Assembly (NCBI RefSeq): GCF_039543825.1
Contig: NZ_BAABKM010000002.1
Span: forward strand, 248,001 to 312,000
DNA from: Nocardioides conyzicola
GTDB taxonomy: Bacteria; Actinomycetota; Actinomycetes; Propionibacteriales; Nocardioidaceae
DNA length: 64,000 nt
Direction: 5' to 3'
In this document: positions 61,015-64,000 of the stretch, in pieces
Position numbering within the stretch: position 1 is the stretch's first letter
Layout: each line of letters begins with the position of its first letter
Program-made: the position numbers and the translations under genes
The notes under the pieces: model-generated
The model's database searches: none
What the model was told of the DNA's origin: nothing
Seen by the model: the letters and a program-made list of their open reading frames with translations, nothing else

Positions 61015-61544
61015 CTCGGTGCGGGGCCGCTCCAGTTCTTGTCCGGCTGGGGCACGGGCCGGCCGGGCTGCTCGCCGCCGCGGGCCTCGAGGTAGCTGTC
61101 CTTCGGCACCATCACCTTGCGGCGGAAGATGCAGACGACCTTGCCGTCCTGGTTGTAGCCGATGGTCTCGACGTGGACGACGCCCCGGTCGTCCTTGGAC
61201 TTGCTCTCGGTCTTGTCGAGGACGGTGGTCTCGCCGTACAGCGTGTCACCGTGGAAGGTCGGCGCGACGTGGCGCAGCGACTCGACCTCGAGGTTCGCGA
61301 TCGCCTTGCCCGAGATGTCGGCCACCGACATTCCGAGCAGGATCGAGTAGACGTAGTTGCCGACCACGACGTTCTTGCCGAACTGCGTGGTCTCCTCGGC
61401 GTAGTTGGCGTCGAGGTGCAACGGGTGGTGGTTCATGGTGAGCAGGCAGAACAGGTGGTCGTCGTACTCGGTCACCGTCTTGCCGGGCCAGTGCTTGTAG
61501 GTCGCGCCGACCTCGAACTCTTCGTAGCTGCGTCCGAACTGCAT
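61011..61544 (-). CDS. MaoC-like hot-dog hydratase
   Basis: 177 residues from ATG 61544 (MQFGRSYEEFEVG), with an in-frame upstream start at 61574 as less likely. Hot-dog fold with FEVGATYKHWPGKTVTEYDDHLFCLLTMNHHPLHLD in its first half, the (D/N)-x-x-x-x-H-hydratase dyad of mesaconyl/acyl-CoA MaoC proteins. Likely hydrates an enoyl-type CoA. Possibly linked to the acyl-CoA dehydrogenase gene 1.3 kb away. Its stop overlaps the MFS stop by 4 nt. Confidence 0.88.
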   Translation of the reverse strand: MQFGRSYEEFEVGATYKHWPGKTVTEYDDHLFCLLTMNHHPLHLDANYAEETTQFGKNVVVGNYVYSILLGMSVADISGKAIANLEVESLRHVAPTFHGDTLYGETTVLDKTESKSKDDRGVVHVETIGYNQDGKVVCIFRRKVMVPKDSYLEARGGEQPGRPVPQPDKNWSGPAPS

Positions 61545-61608
61545 GCGCACACTCTGCCCGCCCGGGACGCGCACCGCACCATGGGCTATCTCACGGGAAG
61601 GGCGCCGA

Positions 61609-61794
61609 CTAGCTCCCGCCGCCGCCGGCCTTGCGGCGGTGCAGCTTCGGAGCGTTGTCCGCGACCTCGGACCCGTGCGCCTTCTCCTGCAGCGGGCCGT
61701 CCTGGTGGACGCCCTTCTCCTTGGAGTTCTTCCGGTCCAGGGCCTCGCGCATCTTGGCCTTGAGGTCGTCGTTGGTGCCGTGGGAATCCGTCAT
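61609..61794 (-). CDS. DUF5302 small protein
   Basis: 61 residues, hydrophilic and disordered-looking: DLKAKMREALDRKNSKEK, HQDGPLQEKAHGSE, then HRRKAGGGGS. Matches the short actinobacterial DUF5302 family. Function unknown. ATG chosen because the conserved core begins right there. Confidence 0.78.
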   Translation of the reverse strand: MTDSHGTNDDLKAKMREALDRKNSKEKGVHQDGPLQEKAHGSEVADNAPKLHRRKAGGGGS

Positions 61795-61851
61795 GTGGCC
61801 CAGCCAAGCACGCCGGTGGGCAGGCGTCGACGGTTTACCCTCGGCCGGACG

Positions 61852-61857
61852 TATCCT
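61852..61857 (+). promoter_or_regulatory. -10 box TATCCT of the EEP gene
   Basis: TATCCT ends 7 nt before the ATG at 61865. Confidence 0.55.
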
Positions 61858-61864
61858 CCTGCGC

Positions 61865-62872
61865 ATGGGGGAGGACGGTGCGGGTCGCACGACGCCCGGG
61901 TGGGTCCACAACGCCGCCTCCGTCGCCGTCGGCCTGCTGCTCGTCGCGGTCCCGGTCGTCGTGGTGGCCTACGGGCACTTCGCCGACGACGACAAGCCCA
62001 CGAGCCGGGCCCCTGTCGGTACGCCGAGCGGCCCCACGCCGTCGGGCTCCGTCTCGGTCTCCTCCGCTCCCACCACGGGACCGAGCCCTGACCCGCTGCC
62101 GACCGCCACCGGTGAGACCTGCGTGCCGGGCAGCCTGACGAACCTCACGGTCGTCTCGTTCAACATCGAGTCGGCCCACGCGGCCGACGGGAGCGTCCAG
62201 CTCGAGCTGCTCGCCAGGACGCTGAAGTCGTGGAAGCCCGACGTCGTCCTGCTGCAGGAGGTCGACAAGGACCAGCTGCGCACCGGCCGCGTCGACATGG
62301 CGTCGTACCTCGGTCAGAAGCTCGGCTTCAGCTCCACGTTCGGCCCCAACATGGCCGGCCGGGCGGGCGGGCAGTACGGCACCGCCCTGCTGTCCCGCTA
62401 CCCGATCAAGAGCGTCGAGAACACCCGTCTCCCCCGCCTCCCCGGCGACGAGCAGCGCGGCCTGCTGCACGCCGTCCTCGACGTCGACGGGGCCGACCTG
62501 AGCGCGTACGTCGTCCACCTGCAGCACACGTCGACGCGAGCCCGGATGAGCCAGATCACCACGATCCGCCGGCTGGTCGCGCGCGACCCGCTGCCCAAGG
62601 TCATGGGGGGTGACTTCAACGCCCACCCGGGCTCCAGCGTGATGGCCGTCGCCCGGACGATCGCCACCGACACCTGGCCCCTCGTCGGGTCGGGCCCCGG
62701 CCTGACCGTGCCCCGGATCGCCCCGCGGGCCCGTATCGACTACCTGCTGCAGACGGGTCTCGTGCCGGTGAACATGCAGGTCCTGACCCCGCCGCTGTCG
62801 GACCACCGGGCCCTGTGGGCCAGGTACGGCTTCAGCACGACCGGCGCGGTGTGCCTGCCGTCCTTCGGCTGA
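61865..62872 (+). CDS. Secreted/membrane-anchored endonuclease-exonuclease-phosphatase family protein
   Basis: 335 residues. One N-terminal TM or uncleaved signal (about 16-37), a Ser/Thr/Pro linker (45-85), then an EEP domain: VVSFNIESAHA, VVLLQEVDKDQ (metal Glu), VHLQHTS, VMGGDFNAHPGSS (Asp/Asn), and PLSDHRALWARY (catalytic His). The active site would face outside. It could be a DNase, sphingomyelinase-like or inositol-phosphatase-like enzyme; sequence alone does not decide. Two Cys (in ETCVPGS and AVCLPSFG) may bridge the domain ends. Confidence 0.86.
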   Translation: MGEDGAGRTTPGWVHNAASVAVGLLLVAVPVVVVAYGHFADDDKPTSRAPVGTPSGPTPSGSVSVSSAPTTGPSPDPLPTATGETCVPGSLTNLTVVSFNIESAHAADGSVQLELLARTLKSWKPDVVLLQEVDKDQLRTGRVDMASYLGQKLGFSSTFGPNMAGRAGGQYGTALLSRYPIKSVENTRLPRLPGDEQRGLLHAVLDVDGADLSAYVVHLQHTSTRARMSQITTIRRLVARDPLPKVMGGDFNAHPGSSVMAVARTIATDTWPLVGSGPGLTVPRIAPRARIDYLLQTGLVPVNMQVLTPPLSDHRALWARYGFSTTGAVCLPSFG

Positions 62873-62887
62873 GCGTGCCGGGCGGGC

Positions 62888-64000
62888 TCAGCCCTTGAGC
62901 TTGTACTCCTTGAGCAGGCTGCGGCCGATGATCATCTTCTGGATGTCGGACGTGCCCTCGCCGATGAGCATGAACGCCGCCTCGCGGTAGAGGCGCTCGA
63001 TCTCGTACTCCTTGGAGTAGCCGTAGCCGCCGTGGATCCGGAAGGAGTCCTGGACGACCTCGTTGCAGTACTCCGAGGCCACCATCTTGGCCATGCCGGC
63101 CTCGACGTCGTTGCGCTCGCCGGCGTCCTTCTTGCGGGCGGCGCGCACCATCATCGCGTGGGAGGTCTCGACCTTGGTCGCCATCTCCGCGAGCCGGAAG
63201 AGGATCGCCTGGTGCTCGGCGATCGGCTTGCCGAAGGTCTCGCGCTGCTGGGCGTAGGCCACCCCGAGCTCGAAGGCGCGGTTGGCGATGCCGACGGCCC
63301 GGGCCGCGACGTTGACGCGGCCGACCTCGACGCCGTCCATCATCTGGTAGAAGCCCTTGCCCGGCTCGCCACCCAGGATCTGGTCGGCGGAGATCCGGTG
63401 ACCCTCGAACACCATCTCGGTGGTGTCGATGCCCTTGTAGCCCATCTTGTCGATCTTGCCGGGCACCGTGACGCCCTGCGCGGTCTCCCCGAAGCCGGGC
63501 TCCTTCTCGACCAGGAACGTCGTCATGTTCTTGTAGACCGAGTCGTTGCCCTCGTCGGTCTTGACCAGGACGGCGACCAGGGTGGAGGAGCCGCCGTTGG
63601 TCAGCCACATCTTCTGGCCGGTGATCTCGTAGCCCTCAGCCCCGTCATCCAGCTGAGTCCTGGTCGCCTTGGTCTTGATCGCCGCGACGTCCGAGCCGAG
63701 CGAGGGCTCCGACATCGAGAAGGCGCCCCGGACCTCGCCGGTCGCCATCTTGGGCAGGTACTTCTGCTTCTGCTCCTCGGTCCCGTGCTTCATCAGCATG
63801 TAGGCGACGATGAAGTGGGTGTTGATCACGCCCGAGACGCTCATCCAGCCGCGCGCGATCTCCTCGACGCACAGCGCGTAGGTCAGCAGCGACTCCCCGA
63901 GGCCGTCGTACTCCTCGGGGATCATCAGCCCGAAGATGCCGAGCTCCTTGAGTCCCTCGACGATCTCGGTGGGGTACTCGTCGGCGTGCTCGAGCTCGGT
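62888..64000 (-). CDS. Acyl-CoA dehydrogenase, partial (N-terminus beyond window)
   Basis: 371 codons, open at the right window edge, starting within TELEHADEYPTEIVEGLKEL. Flavin and substrate motifs are present: FSMSEPSLGSDVAAI, EITGQKMWLTNGG, GRVNVAARAVGIA, RIHGGYGYSKEYEIERLYREA, and the GEGTSDIQKMIIGR end in which Glu is the likely catalytic base. Almost the complete protein is present. It would oxidise an acyl-CoA; chain length or branched specificity is not clear. The MaoC gene lies nearby. Confidence 0.94.
   Translation of the reverse strand, partial: TELEHADEYPTEIVEGLKELGIFGLMIPEEYDGLGESLLTYALCVEEIARGWMSVSGVINTHFIVAYMLMKHGTEEQKQKYLPKMATGEVRGAFSMSEPSLGSDVAAIKTKATRTQLDDGAEGYEITGQKMWLTNGGSSTLVAVLVKTDEGNDSVYKNMTTFLVEKEPGFGETAQGVTVPGKIDKMGYKGIDTTEMVFEGHRISADQILGGEPGKGFYQMMDGVEVGRVNVAARAVGIANRAFELGVAYAQQRETFGKPIAEHQAILFRLAEMATKVETSHAMMVRAARKKDAGERNDVEAGMAKMVASEYCNEVVQDSFRIHGGYGYSKEYEIERLYREAAFMLIGEGTSDIQKMIIGRSLLKEYKLKG

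Overview
The window is about 73% GC and almost fully coding. It comes from the chromosome of an actinomycete, most likely a Nocardioidaceae (Nocardioides-like) bacterium. Actinobacterial markers are WhiB1, an RsrA-type (mycothiol-system) anti-sigma factor with its SigR-type sigma factor, PdtaS, the 24-residue ribosomal protein bL37, two ClpP paralogues behind a ClgR-like operator, DUF4233, DUF5302 and a DUF222/HNH protein. I saw no rRNA, CRISPR array, prophage or insertion sequence. Taxonomy is inferred from gene content only.

Layout. (1) 1-16840 is a conserved block: a partial membrane protein, whiB1, pdtaS, DUF2785, an IlvG-like ThDP enzyme with an acetyltransferase and a hot-dog thioesterase, bL37, sigR-rsrA, a hydrolase, an SRAP protein, a degenerate GGDEF protein, an ECF sigma factor fused to its own anti-sigma-like domain, DoxX, aroA-rsgA, hisN, a CBS protein, a PP2C phosphatase and an FKBP. 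The whiB1/pdtaS/rsrA-sigR/SRAP/aroA/rsgA set matches the Rv3219-Rv3228 neighbourhood of Mycobacterium tuberculosis. (2) 16842-24695 is mixed: S4 protein, DUF445, a cytidylyltransferase, a permease facing a MocR regulator, an AMIN-like lipoprotein, a DUF222/HNH protein followed by two REP-like repeats, and a ceramidase-like membrane protein. (3) 24696-27263 is the most unusual locus: a structured leader, a small SipW-type secreted protein, and one reading frame joining a Ser-His signal peptidase to a second signal peptide and four disulfide-bracketed CBM2-like modules. (4) 27267-30919 holds an LLM oxidoreductase-hemerythrin fusion, an FUSC-type exporter and a ChaA-type antiporter. (5) 30939-36687 is the elongasome operon mreB-mreC-mreD-PBP2-rodA. 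(6) 36788-39931 is a four-gene overlapping cassette that looks like a WXG100/type VII-linked hydrolase with a lipoprotein. (7) 39968-64000 resembles Rv2445-Rv2465: ndk, DUF4233-folC, valS, clpP1-clpP2-clpX, tig, tRNA-Pro, tRNA-Gly, nei and rpiB, with interspersed hydrolases, a second PP2C phosphatase, a CASTOR/POLLUX-type channel, an MFS carrier, a MaoC protein, a secreted EEP phosphatase and a partial acyl-CoA dehydrogenase.

Regulation visible in the DNA: a perfect GGAAT-N18-GTT SigR promoter in front of sigR, a ClgR-type operator in front of clpP1, and at least eighteen genes where a TANNNT-like -10 box ends 6-7 nt before the start codon, which implies leaderless transcripts and was used here to choose starts. 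Several perfect inverted repeats lie between genes.
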